From the NCBI GenBank assembly GCA_017433245.1, contig JAFRHO010000011.1, positions 1 to 43,690 of the forward strand: a DNA stretch of 43,690 bases, given 5' to 3'. The number at the start of each line of letters is the position of its first letter. The stretch's first letter is position 1. A program made the position numbers and the translations under genes. Shown here in pieces: positions 8,018 to 15,702 of the stretch. The notes under the pieces are model-generated. The model was not told the DNA's origin. It did no database searches and saw only the letters and a program-made list of their open reading frames with translations. The stretch comes from Candidatus Saccharimonadota bacterium (GTDB lineage: Bacteria > Patescibacteriota > Saccharimonadia > Saccharimonadales > Saccharimonadaceae).

Positions 8018-9073
8018 TTAGGAGTGTTTGAGTTTGGCGAGGAGTTGGTGGGACTTATAGAACGGCTGGTTGATGCCAAGTTCGTAAGAACCGATGAGTT
8101 CGACAACGTGGCCGTATTTGGTGTCGAAGCCTTTTTTAAATTCGTAAATGCCGTCTAGTTCGCCGTTTTTGGGAAGGCCGTGGATGCCATAAAAGTTGTA
8201 ACGTTTAAATCTGTGTTCAGCAGCATATTTGATAATATACCATTGAATGGCATATTGGGCGTTGTATTCTTTCATGTACTGTTCGTCACTGCCGGAAAAG
8301 AGGTAAATAGCCTCGTCGCCATAAAGCATAAACATGGCGGCTGACAATGGGATGTCGTTGGTTTCTGCAAGGAGGAATTTGATTTCGCCTTTATCGTGGA
8401 AGAGGTCGTACATCTGTTCGTAGTAGCTCAGAGGGCGATCGGTAAAATTGCGGCGCTTAGAGGTGGATTCAGTAATTTGCTTCAAGATAGGAAGTTCTTC
8501 CCTATTCAGTTCGCGAACGGTGACGCCGGCTTTTTCGGCTTTCCTGATATGGTTCCGAGTGTTGCGCTTAAGATCGGCAAGAAGTTGTTCTTCGGTGCGA
8601 TTCTTTAGGTCCATGACGAAGAGGTACTTAGGCTGAGTGGATTTGGTTGGCTTGAAGCCGTTCCTAGCAAGATTATTAATGGCGTCCTGATGGTTAAAAC
8701 CTTTTGTGACCTTGTTGCCGTCACGATCGCGCTCAACTAATTCGTAATAAGGGTCGATATGCAAGATGTAGCCGTTATGAGATTTGATGTACTTGGTGAG
8801 ATTTTTGAAAAAGAAATTAGTGAGTTTACTATCTTCCAGGTCTAACAGGGGTCCGCCAGGGGTGAGAAAGGTGGATTTTCCTAGAAAGGTGGGTTTAGCG
8901 ACCAGCATGGTGGCAGCTTTTAATTCGCCGTCTACTTCTACACCTAAATAATAGGGTGTCCAGCCGTTTTGTTCTCTTAATTTGGCAATTTCGGGTGTTT
9001 GCATGAAAGATTTGTATGGTGAATCAGCGGCGAATTTGGCAAATTCGGTGGGTTCTAGTGTGATAAAATTCAT
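8018..9073 (-). CDS. FemAB/FemX-family peptidoglycan bridge aminoacyltransferase
   Basis: FemAB enzymes add amino acids from aminoacyl-tRNA to the peptidoglycan stem peptide to build the interpeptide bridge. This 351-aa protein has the family's paired GNAT-like folds: an N-terminal half with PYKSFMQTPEIAKLREQNGW, a central KRNTRNHIRKAEKAGVTVREL segment, and a C-terminal half with YNFYGIHGLPKNGELDGIYEFKKGF. It is 351 aa, shorter than staphylococcal FemA. The ATG overlaps the stop of the upstream DUF3137 gene (ATGA), with AAGGAG just before it, so the two are coupled. A second FemAB gene follows upstream at 10047-10979. The amino acid added is unknown. Confidence 0.92.
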   Translation of the reverse strand: MNFITLEPTEFAKFAADSPYKSFMQTPEIAKLREQNGWTPYYLGVEVDGELKAATMLVAKPTFLGKSTFLTPGGPLLDLEDSKLTNFFFKNLTKYIKSHNGYILHIDPYYELVERDRDGNKVTKGFNHQDAINNLARNGFKPTKSTQPKYLFVMDLKNRTEEQLLADLKRNTRNHIRKAEKAGVTVRELNREELPILKQITESTSKRRNFTDRPLSYYEQMYDLFHDKGEIKFLLAETNDIPLSAAMFMLYGDEAIYLFSGSDEQYMKEYNAQYAIQWYIIKYAAEHRFKRYNFYGIHGLPKNGELDGIYEFKKGFDTKYGHVVELIGSYELGINQPFYKSHQLLAKLKHS

Positions 9074-10023
9074 TTGGCTCCTTGCTTAGTTTTGAATAGT
9101 TTATGGTCCAGTTTGAGGAAGTCCACAAAATCGGTGACAGATTTGATATCTTGGCTTACTTTGCTGATTTCTTTGGCTTCATCAATTCGTCTTAATGGGT
9201 TAGGTGGCTCGAAGGCATCGCTGCGATCATCAATTCCTACCGATAATTTGTTGTCTATAAAGCAGAGAAGGAGTTTGCCCTTGTGGCTATTGCTGAGTTT
9301 TTCTATATTATCGATAAAGGCGGGGTCGAGGATGTAGAATGCCTCAAAGCCATCTTCGGCGTAGACTTTAAATTTACGATTAAACGTTGGGGATTCAGTT
9401 GAGATTTGTTCGATCGTACGTTTGGTTGTCGGGCTGATAGATGGTTTTTTCCTGGCTGTAAAGTGTTTATCGACTACTTGGAGACGAAATGAAAATGGTT
9501 TGGGGAATTCAAATATCATCCAGCGACCTTTGAAGATTGTAGTGTAAGTGTCTCCGTCGGAGTCAGAGCGGCGAACCTGAATATGCACATCAGCCTGCGA
9601 TAAGGCAACATCGTGATATTTTCCTGAGAAATAATCGTTTGAACTGTAGACATTACCGGTATTAACCATGCCAGTATACTTAAGTGCTTCGATAGGCATC
9701 CCGGCGTTATGGTCGTAATAGATATCAGTGAATATTTGTTTTAAACTGCGTTCAACAAAATATGCCTTGTATAGTTTTTTATATACTTTGCCATCTTTAT
9801 GCATATAAATCGCAAACACAATTAATATGGTAGACACAATGAACATTCCAACACCAAACAACATCGTGAGGCCCATAAAGACCGACGTTCGGTTAACAAA
9901 AGATTGATTACCTAAAAATAATAGCACAAAGGTGCCCGCAAGAATTGCGAGTGTTATTACTATTGCGATTATGATTTTCTTAGCGCACCTTTGTCTCGCA
10001 CTCTCCAATTGCTCTAAATCCAT
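9070..10023 (-). CDS. DUF3137-like membrane protein
   Basis: The 317-aa protein starts with a basic cytoplasmic stretch, then two hydrophobic segments close together (about residues 17-36 and 48-72), then a ~240-residue soluble domain. That domain has landmarks resembling DUF3137: NDYFSGKYHDVALSQADVHIQ, a tyrosine/phenylalanine-rich strand GRWMIFEFPKPFSFRLQVV, and FIDNIEKLSNSHKGKLLLCFIDNKL. DUF3137 function is unknown. Start at 10023 is set by a leaderless promoter 6 nt away. It is sandwiched between two FemAB genes and overlaps one by 4 nt, which suggests a link with the cell envelope (inference). Confidence 0.8.
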   Translation of the reverse strand: MDLEQLESARQRCAKKIIIAIVITLAILAGTFVLLFLGNQSFVNRTSVFMGLTMLFGVGMFIVSTILIVFAIYMHKDGKVYKKLYKAYFVERSLKQIFTDIYYDHNAGMPIEALKYTGMVNTGNVYSSNDYFSGKYHDVALSQADVHIQVRRSDSDGDTYTTIFKGRWMIFEFPKPFSFRLQVVDKHFTARKKPSISPTTKRTIEQISTESPTFNRKFKVYAEDGFEAFYILDPAFIDNIEKLSNSHKGKLLLCFIDNKLSVGIDDRSDAFEPPNPLRRIDEAKEISKVSQDIKSVTDFVDFLKLDHKLFKTKQGAK

Positions 10024-10029
10024 AATTTG

Positions 10030-10038
10030 ATTATAGCA
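10030..10038 (-). promoter_or_regulatory. leaderless promoter of DUF3137-femAB operon
   Basis: The reverse strand TGCTATAAT has its hexamer at 10030-10035, six bases before the ATG at 10023. Confidence 0.65.
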
Positions 10039-10046
10039 TATTTAGT

Positions 10047-10979
10047 TTAAGCGTGACGGCGAATACGGTTGGCGGAGCGAGCGAGTTGATAAAGTTTATA
10101 TTTGGTCGGCTTTAAGACGATATCGTAGGTGCCGGCGTAATCTTGCTCGTATCCGGCGAAAGTTTTCTTGAAGTTGGTGAAGCCTTTCCAGGGGTGGTCG
10201 TCGGGAGCGCCTTCGGGAGCAATACCCCAGAAATCAAATGTTTTTAAAGCCTTGGCTTTGGCGTCTAAGATTAGCTGAATCGTGAGGATTCCGGTAGCGT
10301 GTAATTTCCTGCCCTGGTCGTTCTGGGCGCCTTGGAGATTGTATCTAGTAGTTTCGTCATCGAAAACGAGACCTGCGGCGATGATTTCTTCTTGGTTAGT
10401 CTCGGCGTCTAGGTATTTTACGAGATAAAGTGTGGCAAAGGGCTGTTTTAGTTCGGTTTTGAGATAACCCTCTGAGAATGTACTAATTCCCTTTTCGTTA
10501 GCAAGTGCTTTTTGAAGAGAGAGAAGATGCTTGATATCGTCTGGATTATGGCTCTTAGTAATAGTGATCCCCTTTTTATCGGCCGATTTATAATAACGAA
10601 GAAGTCGGGATGGCAATTTCTGCTTCAATTCTTCATCAGTACACGAGAGGTCAAGCAGCCAGGTTTCTTTGGGGTTAAGATCGTGAGATTTCTTGGTGTT
10701 TCTTGGTGCATATGATTTAAAACTGGCGTCACTTGGTTCAATTCGGATAAATATGGCGTTATGCTCATTTGCAAGGTTTTTAAGTGATTCTAGGGCAGCA
10801 GTGAATCCTGTTATGTTTTCAAAACAGGGGCCATATGGACAATATAGGTAATTCCCTGTTGGTGTATGCTTCAGGATGGCCAAATAATGATAGTTTGATG
10901 CTGTTTTAAAATAGCTTTGCTCTCCTAAATCATCTTGAAGAGTTCGCCAAGATTCTGATTGTGTAATTGGAATATTCAT
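10047..10979 (-). CDS. second FemAB/FemX-family aminoacyltransferase
   Basis: This 310-aa relative of the FemAB gene at 8018-9073 has NIPITQSESWRTLQDDLGEQ at the N-terminus, SRLLRYYKSADKKGITITKSH in the middle (equivalent to the KRNTRNHIRKAEKAG segment of its neighbour), and FDFWGIAPEGAPDDHPWKGFTNFKKTFAG near the end. The last motif is the family's conserved W-G-x-F-K-x-F region. It should act in peptidoglycan bridge or stem modification. It has its own promoter (TGTTATAAT, 8 nt before the start) and so may be expressed apart from the downstream pair. Two diverged copies suggest two successive residues or two substrates (inference). Confidence 0.9.
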   Translation of the reverse strand: MNIPITQSESWRTLQDDLGEQSYFKTASNYHYLAILKHTPTGNYLYCPYGPCFENITGFTAALESLKNLANEHNAIFIRIEPSDASFKSYAPRNTKKSHDLNPKETWLLDLSCTDEELKQKLPSRLLRYYKSADKKGITITKSHNPDDIKHLLSLQKALANEKGISTFSEGYLKTELKQPFATLYLVKYLDAETNQEEIIAAGLVFDDETTRYNLQGAQNDQGRKLHATGILTIQLILDAKAKALKTFDFWGIAPEGAPDDHPWKGFTNFKKTFAGYEQDYAGTYDIVLKPTKYKLYQLARSANRIRRHA

Positions 10980-10987
10980 TTGCTATT

Positions 10988-10996
10988 ATTATAACA
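10988..10996 (-). promoter_or_regulatory. promoter of the second femAB gene
   Basis: The reverse strand TGTTATAAT has its hexamer at 10988-10993, eight bases before the ATG at 10979. It is near-leaderless and has no ribosome-binding site. Confidence 0.55.
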
Positions 10997-11480
10997 TTTT
11001 TTGGCCATAAAATGCTTAAGAATTTGTAATTTTACCATTTTACTTCAAATCTGTTATGCTTTCCGATTACCCTGTTAGTTTCAGCACGTGGATATATTTG
11101 ACGGCTTATGCTTAAATATTTTCTGCTTATGACAAACAAACCGTCATATTTCAAAGCGGTCTCTATAATCGAGATTAGCTGTTATTCCCTTTTTGCTGGG
11201 AAAACCGGAGGATTTTGCATTCGTACTTTTGCCTAATTCCTACCTTACGTCCAATTCTCGGTTGCTAAATCTCCCAACTGTCGGTTGACCTTCAGTTGTT
11301 GATTTGATTTTAGCGCGAGCAGAATTGGTTGTCAAGTCCGGTTGCTAAGTTATGCGGTTGCTAGACATAAGGGAATTAGCTCTATTGTCGTTACGCTTAG
11401 TGTGGATAAAGTCTGCGAATAAAGTGTACTGCTTGTGTATAACTTAGGGAGCTACTAGGGAATTGTGGTACAATTATTTC
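10994..11480. other. 487-nt gap without a recognised gene
   Basis: No reading frame of interest and no known RNA family pattern (tmRNA, RNase P RNA, SRP RNA) could be recognised. What can be seen: three copies of CGGTTGCTA on the plus strand at 11259, 11339 and 11355, and an inverted pair TGACGG/CCGTCA (about 11100-11145) with a ~40-nt loop. The stretch ends in the promoter of the transposase fragment. It may be the decayed flank of a mobile element or hold an unrecognised RNA. Confidence 0.5.
11466..11474 (+). promoter_or_regulatory. leaderless promoter of the transposase-like fragment
   Basis: TGGTACAAT with hexamer 11469-11474 lies six bases before the ATG at 11481. Confidence 0.55.
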
Positions 11481-11687
11481 ATGGCTTATATCAGAAAATT
11501 TAAGACAACTTCTGGAGCGACTGGCGTGCAGGTGTGTTACAAAGAAGGGGACCAAGTAGTGCGTACTATCCATGTGGGATCCGCTTCTTCAGAGGCGGGT
11601 TTGGCTAAGTTGATACGAAAAGCACGAAGAATTATCGATGCTGAAAAGGGAAAACCGATGTTTAATCTCGATAGGTTTAATAAATAA
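11481..11687 (+). CDS. 68-aa protein matching the N-terminal domain of IS1634-type transposases
   Basis: The peptide begins MAYIRKFKTTSGATGVQV and continues with a VRTIHVGSASSEAGLAKLI block. This layout (AY-V/I-RK, TxSGAxxVQV, HVGSAxSxxxLxxLL) resembles the N-terminus of IS1634-group transposases, known especially from actinobacteria; this is from memory of the family, not a search. The catalytic DDE domain is absent: the frame closes at 11687 and a new promoter follows at once. It is therefore a truncated remnant or a small domesticated protein. It has an intact leaderless promoter and no internal stops, so it may be expressed. Origin from an actinobacterial host is speculation. Confidence 0.6.
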   Translation: MAYIRKFKTTSGATGVQVCYKEGDQVVRTIHVGSASSEAGLAKLIRKARRIIDAEKGKPMFNLDRFNK

Positions 11688-11695
11688 TCTATAGG

Positions 11696-11724
11696 TTGAC
11701 TTTATCTATTTTGTGTGTTATAAT
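11696..11724 (+). promoter_or_regulatory. canonical -35/-10 promoter of the archaemetzincin-like gene
   Basis: TTGACT (11696-11701), a 17-nt spacer and TATAAT (11719-11724) form a near-consensus sigma70-type promoter. It is followed by a leader with AAGGAGG at 11751-11757. Confidence 0.8.
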
Positions 11725-11764
11725 ATTGGTCATTGTTGTTGCACTTTAAGAAGGAGGTGTTGTC

Positions 11765-12412
11765 TTGTTGGAAATCATTGTAAACCATGATACGAATTGT
11801 CAACCCGTGGAGGTTCAAGCCATAATAGAAGGCCTGAGAGATTTTTTGAGAGTTTTTCCCAGAAGAAAAATCAGGTACCTTGGTTCGGCTGCTGTGAAAG
11901 ATGAAGTTTATCTTTCGGCTGATAGTTTCTTGAGATCTCCCCAGCGTTTCCCAAGACCGAGCCATGGCAGAAAGCAATATGATGGCAACAGCATCATAGC
12001 AGCCATGGAAAGGGAAGCGTCACTTTCCCGGGAGCAGCCTCTTCAGATTTTCGTTACATCTGAAGATTTACTCCCTTCGTCACACCGAGTAAACGGTCAC
12101 AGATATTCTATGCGGGTTTCTTCCGGTCGGAATGCCGTAATTAGTGTTGCTAGGCTACGTCGTTTGTCCGACGAAGAACAGATTGCAGCAATTAAAACAC
12201 TACTTTGGCAAGAGTTGGGGCGGATGTTGGGGGCTGCCCAATATCTCCGGATGTGCACAGAGCAGGGGCATGAAGCTTGCTGCCTGAATCAGTGTGCAAT
12301 GATGCGTGCTACAGATGTAAGTAGTTACCTGGAAATCGCAAAGAGTATCAGAGAAAGAGGAAGAATATATTGTGTTTATTGTGAACATGATATAAATTTT
12401 TCTTCAATCTAA
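11765..12412 (+). CDS. archaemetzincin-family (M54) protein lacking the zinc histidines
   Basis: Archaemetzincins are zinc proteases with HExxHxxGxxH followed by Cx4CxM and a later CxxC. This 215-aa protein keeps the frame of the family: QYDGNSII (as QYDANKLL), VISVARLRRL (as VVSTYRL), then QELGRMLGAAQ at 149-159, C172-x4-C177-A-M179, and C203-x2-C206. All three catalytic histidines are replaced (Q149, R153, Q159) while E150 and the four structural-zinc cysteines remain. It should be unable to bind a catalytic zinc in the normal way. Start is TTG at 11765, with AAGGAGG 7 nt upstream (TTG at 11768 is possible). It has a strong promoter and terminator, so it looks like a maintained single gene. 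Fold assignment is by motif. Confidence 0.75.
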   Translation: MLEIIVNHDTNCQPVEVQAIIEGLRDFLRVFPRRKIRYLGSAAVKDEVYLSADSFLRSPQRFPRPSHGRKQYDGNSIIAAMEREASLSREQPLQIFVTSEDLLPSSHRVNGHRYSMRVSSGRNAVISVARLRRLSDEEQIAAIKTLLWQELGRMLGAAQYLRMCTEQGHEACCLNQCAMMRATDVSSYLEIAKSIRERGRIYCVYCEHDINFSSI

Positions 12413-12420
12413 ACATAAGA

Positions 12421-12446
12421 AGCGCTGCATTTGGCAGCGCTTTTTT
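12421..12446 (+). terminator. intrinsic terminator between the archaemetzincin-like gene and valS
   Basis: AGCGCTGC and GCAGCGCT form an eight-base-pair stem with loop ATTTG, followed by a run of T. The convergent valS gene ends within the T-tract (12445), so the same hairpin may also help end its transcript. Confidence 0.9.
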
Positions 12447-15075
12447 AAATATACTCAATTTGCTGTTTGAGATGAGCAATGAGTTTTTCTTTCTCTTTGA
12501 TTTGATTTTGGGTCTCCTTAACAAGGTGAGCCGGAGCCTTTTCGACATAATTCGGGTTCCTAAGACGAAGGTTGAGGGCGTCCAACTCGCGGCCGACTGA
12601 TAGGACGCGGTCGGTGAGGGTTTCTTTATACTCTTTGATGACTTTCTCAGGAGCGTCAAGATAGAGTTCGTGGTTGGCAAGAGCCAACCTGAGGCCTCTA
12701 GGAGTGCCATTAAGGGAATTAATAGTCGGTACCTTGCTGAGAACTTTAATAAGCATCTGGTTGTCCTGCACAAGGCTGTCATTGTCGTATAGTAGGCCGT
12801 ATTTTTTGCCGTTATTGGTGCCTCCTAGGGCTTGTAAGGTGCCTCTAGTCTCAGACACGATAATTCTTATGTTTTCAAAGCCCTCGGCGCTGATGGGGTC
12901 ATATTTGAGCCTGGCGGGCCACTTGGCCGTGGCAATGAAGCCGTCGGTCCAAGATAGATTCTGCCAAATCGCTTCAGTAACAAAAGGGGCAAAGGGGTGG
13001 AGGGCGATAAGGAGAGTCTCAAGTGTTTTCTTTAACAGGGGTACGTTCTTGTAAATTTTCTGAGATTCGAGAAACCAATCGGCATATTTGTCCCAGATGG
13101 TTTGATATAACGCGTCGACTGCTTCGGCGAAACGATAATTCTTCATATCTTTCTCAATTTGCTCTAAACAGTCGTTAATTTCGCGACAAATCCAGTCTTC
13201 GCCCATGTTCTCAGTGGTGTAGTCCGGTTTCGGAATGCTAACTTCTGATTCTTCTCCCCTATCCTCATCGACGAGGGATTGGATGAAGCGGGAGATGTTC
13301 CAGAGTTTGTTACAGAGATTGCGACCGCTAATAACAGAGTTCTCACTGAAAGCTTGGTTCATACCTGCGGAGCGACCACGGAGAATGCCGAGGCGGAAAG
13401 CGTCAGAGCCATACTTAGTGACGAGGTCCATTGGGTTAATGACGTTGCCCTTGGATTTGCTCATCTTCTGACCATGTGCATCGAGGACAAGACCGTGGAG
13501 GTAGACATCTTTGAATGGGACTTCTCCAGTGACATAGAGGCCCATCATAATCATTCTAGCAACCCAGGCAAAGAGGATGTCGGCACCAGTTTCCATGACA
13601 TTTAGAGGGTAATATGGGTTGAAGTTTTCTTCGGTCCAATCTGTGCAGACGATGGGCCAGTGAGAACTCGAGAACCAAGTATCGAATGTGTCTTCGTCGC
13701 GGACGTAGCGTACGCCGGCTTTTTCGATTTCCTTAAGATTGGTGCGGCGATCGAAAACCCAATCTGGTTCATCACTGGATTCGTAGTCTACTTGATGGAA
13801 CATCGGAATAGCAATACCCCAAGGGATTTGGCGAGATATATTCCAATCTTTTAGGTTTCCTAGGTAATTGATAAGAACTTTCTTCTTACTTTCAGGATGG
13901 AATTTGATTTCATCGTTCTCGAGGTGTTCGATGGCGACTTTGGCCAACTTCTCAACGTCGACAAACCACTGCTCTTTCAGAGTAGGTTCGAGGACGGTGC
14001 CACATTTGTAGCAGTGGGCTACAGAGTGGACGATTTTCTTCTCGCCCCTTAATAGCCCTTGCTCTTCGAGGTCTTTCAATACTTGCTTGCGACACTCAGC
14101 GGTGGTGAGGCCATAATACTTCTCGGGGACGTTAATCATCTTACCAGATTCAGAAATGACCTGAATACGTTCTAGGTTGTGGCGTTCGCCAACTTCGAAG
14201 TCATCGAAGTCATGAGCGGGCGTGATTTTTACGGCACCAGTACCATACTCGGGGTCAGCGTGCTCATCGGCGATGATGGGAATCTCGCGGTCTGTCAGAG
14301 GTAAGTGGACGGTTTTACCGATACGATCTTTGTAGCGTTTGTCCTCAGGGTTCACGGCTACAGCGACGTCGCCAAAAAGAGTCTCTGGCCTCGTGGTAGA
14401 GACAATAATGTCGTCGTAAGCGATGTCCCAGAGAGTGCCTTTTTCATCTTTATGTTCGACTTCGATATCAGCGAAAGCAGTCTGGTGCTTGGGGCAGAAG
14501 TTGACGAGTTTTTCACCGCGGTAAATCATACCGTCGTTCCACATTTTCTCGAATGTGGTGTAGACACGGTCGATGACGTTTTCGTCTAGAGTAAAGGTGA
14601 GGTCATCCCAAGAACAGGAGGCGCCGAGAGCACGGAGCTGAAGCTCCATATTGCCGCGTTGCTCAGCGACAAAATCCCAAACGCGAGCATAGAGTTCATT
14701 TCTGTCGAATTCGAAGCGGGTGTGGCCTTGAGCTTCGAGGTTACGTTCATAGACGACCCACGTTTCGAAGCCGGCGTGATCGGCGCCTGGAATATACCAG
14801 GTAGAAGCACCGCGTAGGCGGTAGTAGCGAACAAGAGAATCTTCGAGGGCAATAGTGAGGCCATGACCGATATGAAGGTTGCCGTTGGCGTTTGGTGGTG
14901 GCATAACGATTGAGTAAGTATCGGGATGGTTTTCTTCTAGCCTATCGTCCACGCCGTTACCGTCGTCGTCGACAGGGACAGTGGAGACAGTGGGCGCGAA
15001 AATGCCGCTAGCTTCCCATGCGGCGTAAATATCTGATTCGTATTCCCCCGGTTCGTAACTCGATGCAAATTTCAT
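12445..15075 (-). CDS. valS: valine-tRNA ligase
   Basis: ValRS charges tRNA-Val in the cytoplasm. The 876-aa class Ia synthetase has the HIGH motif in NANGNLHIGHGLTIALED, the CP1 editing domain (DDIIVSTTRPETLFGDVAVAVNP), FADIEVEHKDEKG, DTWFSSSHWP, KMSKS in DAHGQKMSKSKGNVINP, and the anticodon-binding domain. It closes with the ValRS-specific C-terminal coiled coil (from about residue 810). A short insertion near residue 35 (DDDGNGVDDRLEENHP) is Asp-rich, like a calcium-binding loop, and is unusual. The start at 15075 is preceded by AGAGGA about 10 nt upstream and a TATAAT at 15110-15115. Monocistronic. Confidence 0.97.
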   Translation of the reverse strand: MKFASSYEPGEYESDIYAAWEASGIFAPTVSTVPVDDDGNGVDDRLEENHPDTYSIVMPPPNANGNLHIGHGLTIALEDSLVRYYRLRGASTWYIPGADHAGFETWVVYERNLEAQGHTRFEFDRNELYARVWDFVAEQRGNMELQLRALGASCSWDDLTFTLDENVIDRVYTTFEKMWNDGMIYRGEKLVNFCPKHQTAFADIEVEHKDEKGTLWDIAYDDIIVSTTRPETLFGDVAVAVNPEDKRYKDRIGKTVHLPLTDREIPIIADEHADPEYGTGAVKITPAHDFDDFEVGERHNLERIQVISESGKMINVPEKYYGLTTAECRKQVLKDLEEQGLLRGEKKIVHSVAHCYKCGTVLEPTLKEQWFVDVEKLAKVAIEHLENDEIKFHPESKKKVLINYLGNLKDWNISRQIPWGIAIPMFHQVDYESSDEPDWVFDRRTNLKEIEKAGVRYVRDEDTFDTWFSSSHWPIVCTDWTEENFNPYYPLNVMETGADILFAWVARMIMMGLYVTGEVPFKDVYLHGLVLDAHGQKMSKSKGNVINPMDLVTKYGSDAFRLGILRGRSAGMNQAFSENSVISGRNLCNKLWNISRFIQSLVDEDRGEESEVSIPKPDYTTENMGEDWICREINDCLEQIEKDMKNYRFAEAVDALYQTIWDKYADWFLESQKIYKNVPLLKKTLETLLIALHPFAPFVTEAIWQNLSWTDGFIATAKWPARLKYDPISAEGFENIRIIVSETRGTLQALGGTNNGKKYGLLYDNDSLVQDNQMLIKVLSKVPTINSLNGTPRGLRLALANHELYLDAPEKVIKEYKETLTDRVLSVGRELDALNLRLRNPNYVEKAPAHLVKETQNQIKEKEKLIAHLKQQIEYI

Positions 15076-15109
15076 TTTATCAAAAATCCTCTTTACTCTT
15101 ATTAGAATA

Positions 15110-15118
15110 ATTATACCA
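15110..15118 (-). promoter_or_regulatory. valS promoter
   Basis: The reverse strand TGGTATAAT has its hexamer at 15110-15115. The implied ~28-nt leader contains the AGAGGA ribosome-binding site. Confidence 0.6.
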
Positions 15119-15134
15119 CATGAGGGGGTTGAGA

Positions 15135-15257
15135 CTAAGAATTGCTATGAAATAGAGTGCCGCCCCATTCTACTGCAGTAAAACCGGAGCGAGTTGGAGC
15201 TTCGGGGAGAATTTGTTCTTTGACAGGAATAGGAGCGTTGAGAGGGGTCGCAACCAT
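15135..15257 (-). CDS. possible 40-aa peptide or gene remnant
   Basis: The frame runs from an ATG at 15257 to a TAG, in the 246-nt space between valS and the HIT gene. The peptide (starting MVATPLNAPIPVKEQ, with RSGFTAVEWGG near the end) has a protein-like composition, and the frame stays open five codons upstream of the ATG. It looks like the C-terminal end of a longer protein whose front is lost, or a small gene. No clear ribosome-binding site or promoter is visible; a weak TATATA lies about 40 nt upstream. The family is not recognised. Confidence 0.3.
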   Translation of the reverse strand: MVATPLNAPIPVKEQILPEAPTRSGFTAVEWGGTLFHSNS

Positions 15258-15321
15258 GTAGACACGGAGGTAGCGTTAGGGGTTGGGGTAATTTGTAGTG
15301 GTATATAATCCTCAATTTATG

Positions 15322-15702
15322 TTAATTGTGGTATTCGAGCTGGCTACGGATTTGTTCGAATTCGTCTTCAGTGAGGTCGAGGGTAGTGCCATATTTCCAA
15401 TTGGGGTCGATAGGCATGAGATGAACGTGAGCATGGGGGACGTCAGTACCAACAACTTTCCAGATGACGCGGGCGCCAAGTTGTTTTTCCATGTGCTGAC
15501 TAAGCTTCTTGACAGTCTCCATGAGTGCATGGAAGTCTTCTTCGGAGAGGTCATAGATTTTGTCGACCTCAACCTTTGGCACGACTAGAGTGTGGCCCTT
15601 GGTTTCCGGATGGATATCGAGGAAAGCAAAGGTTTTGTCGTCTTCGTAGATTTTATAACAGGGGATATCTCCAGCAATGATTTGGGCGAAAATACTACTC
15701 AT
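15322..15702 (-). CDS. HIT-family nucleotide hydrolase/transferase
   Basis: HIT proteins hydrolyse nucleoside phosphoramidates or dinucleoside polyphosphates. This 126-aa protein has the histidine triad HAHVHLMP near residue 100, the N-terminal SSIFAQIIAGDIPCYKIYEDD and FLDIHPETKGHTLVVPK, all typical of the Hint/HinT branch. The start overlaps the end of the PAP2 gene by 8 nt, with AAAGGAG 7 nt upstream, so it is the second gene of that operon. The exact substrate is unknown. Confidence 0.95.
   Translation of the reverse strand: MSSIFAQIIAGDIPCYKIYEDDKTFAFLDIHPETKGHTLVVPKVEVDKIYDLSEEDFHALMETVKKLSQHMEKQLGARVIWKVVGTDVPHAHVHLMPIDPNWKYGTTLDLTEDEFEQIRSQLEYHN

Noticed and set aside
10994-11480. 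tmRNA, RNase P RNA or SRP RNA in the gap
   Set aside because: None of the conserved core sequences of these RNAs could be found on either strand.
15298-15588. Plus-strand frame after TATATAAT opposite the HIT gene
   Set aside because: It is antisense to a well-recognised HIT protein and has no protein-like motif.
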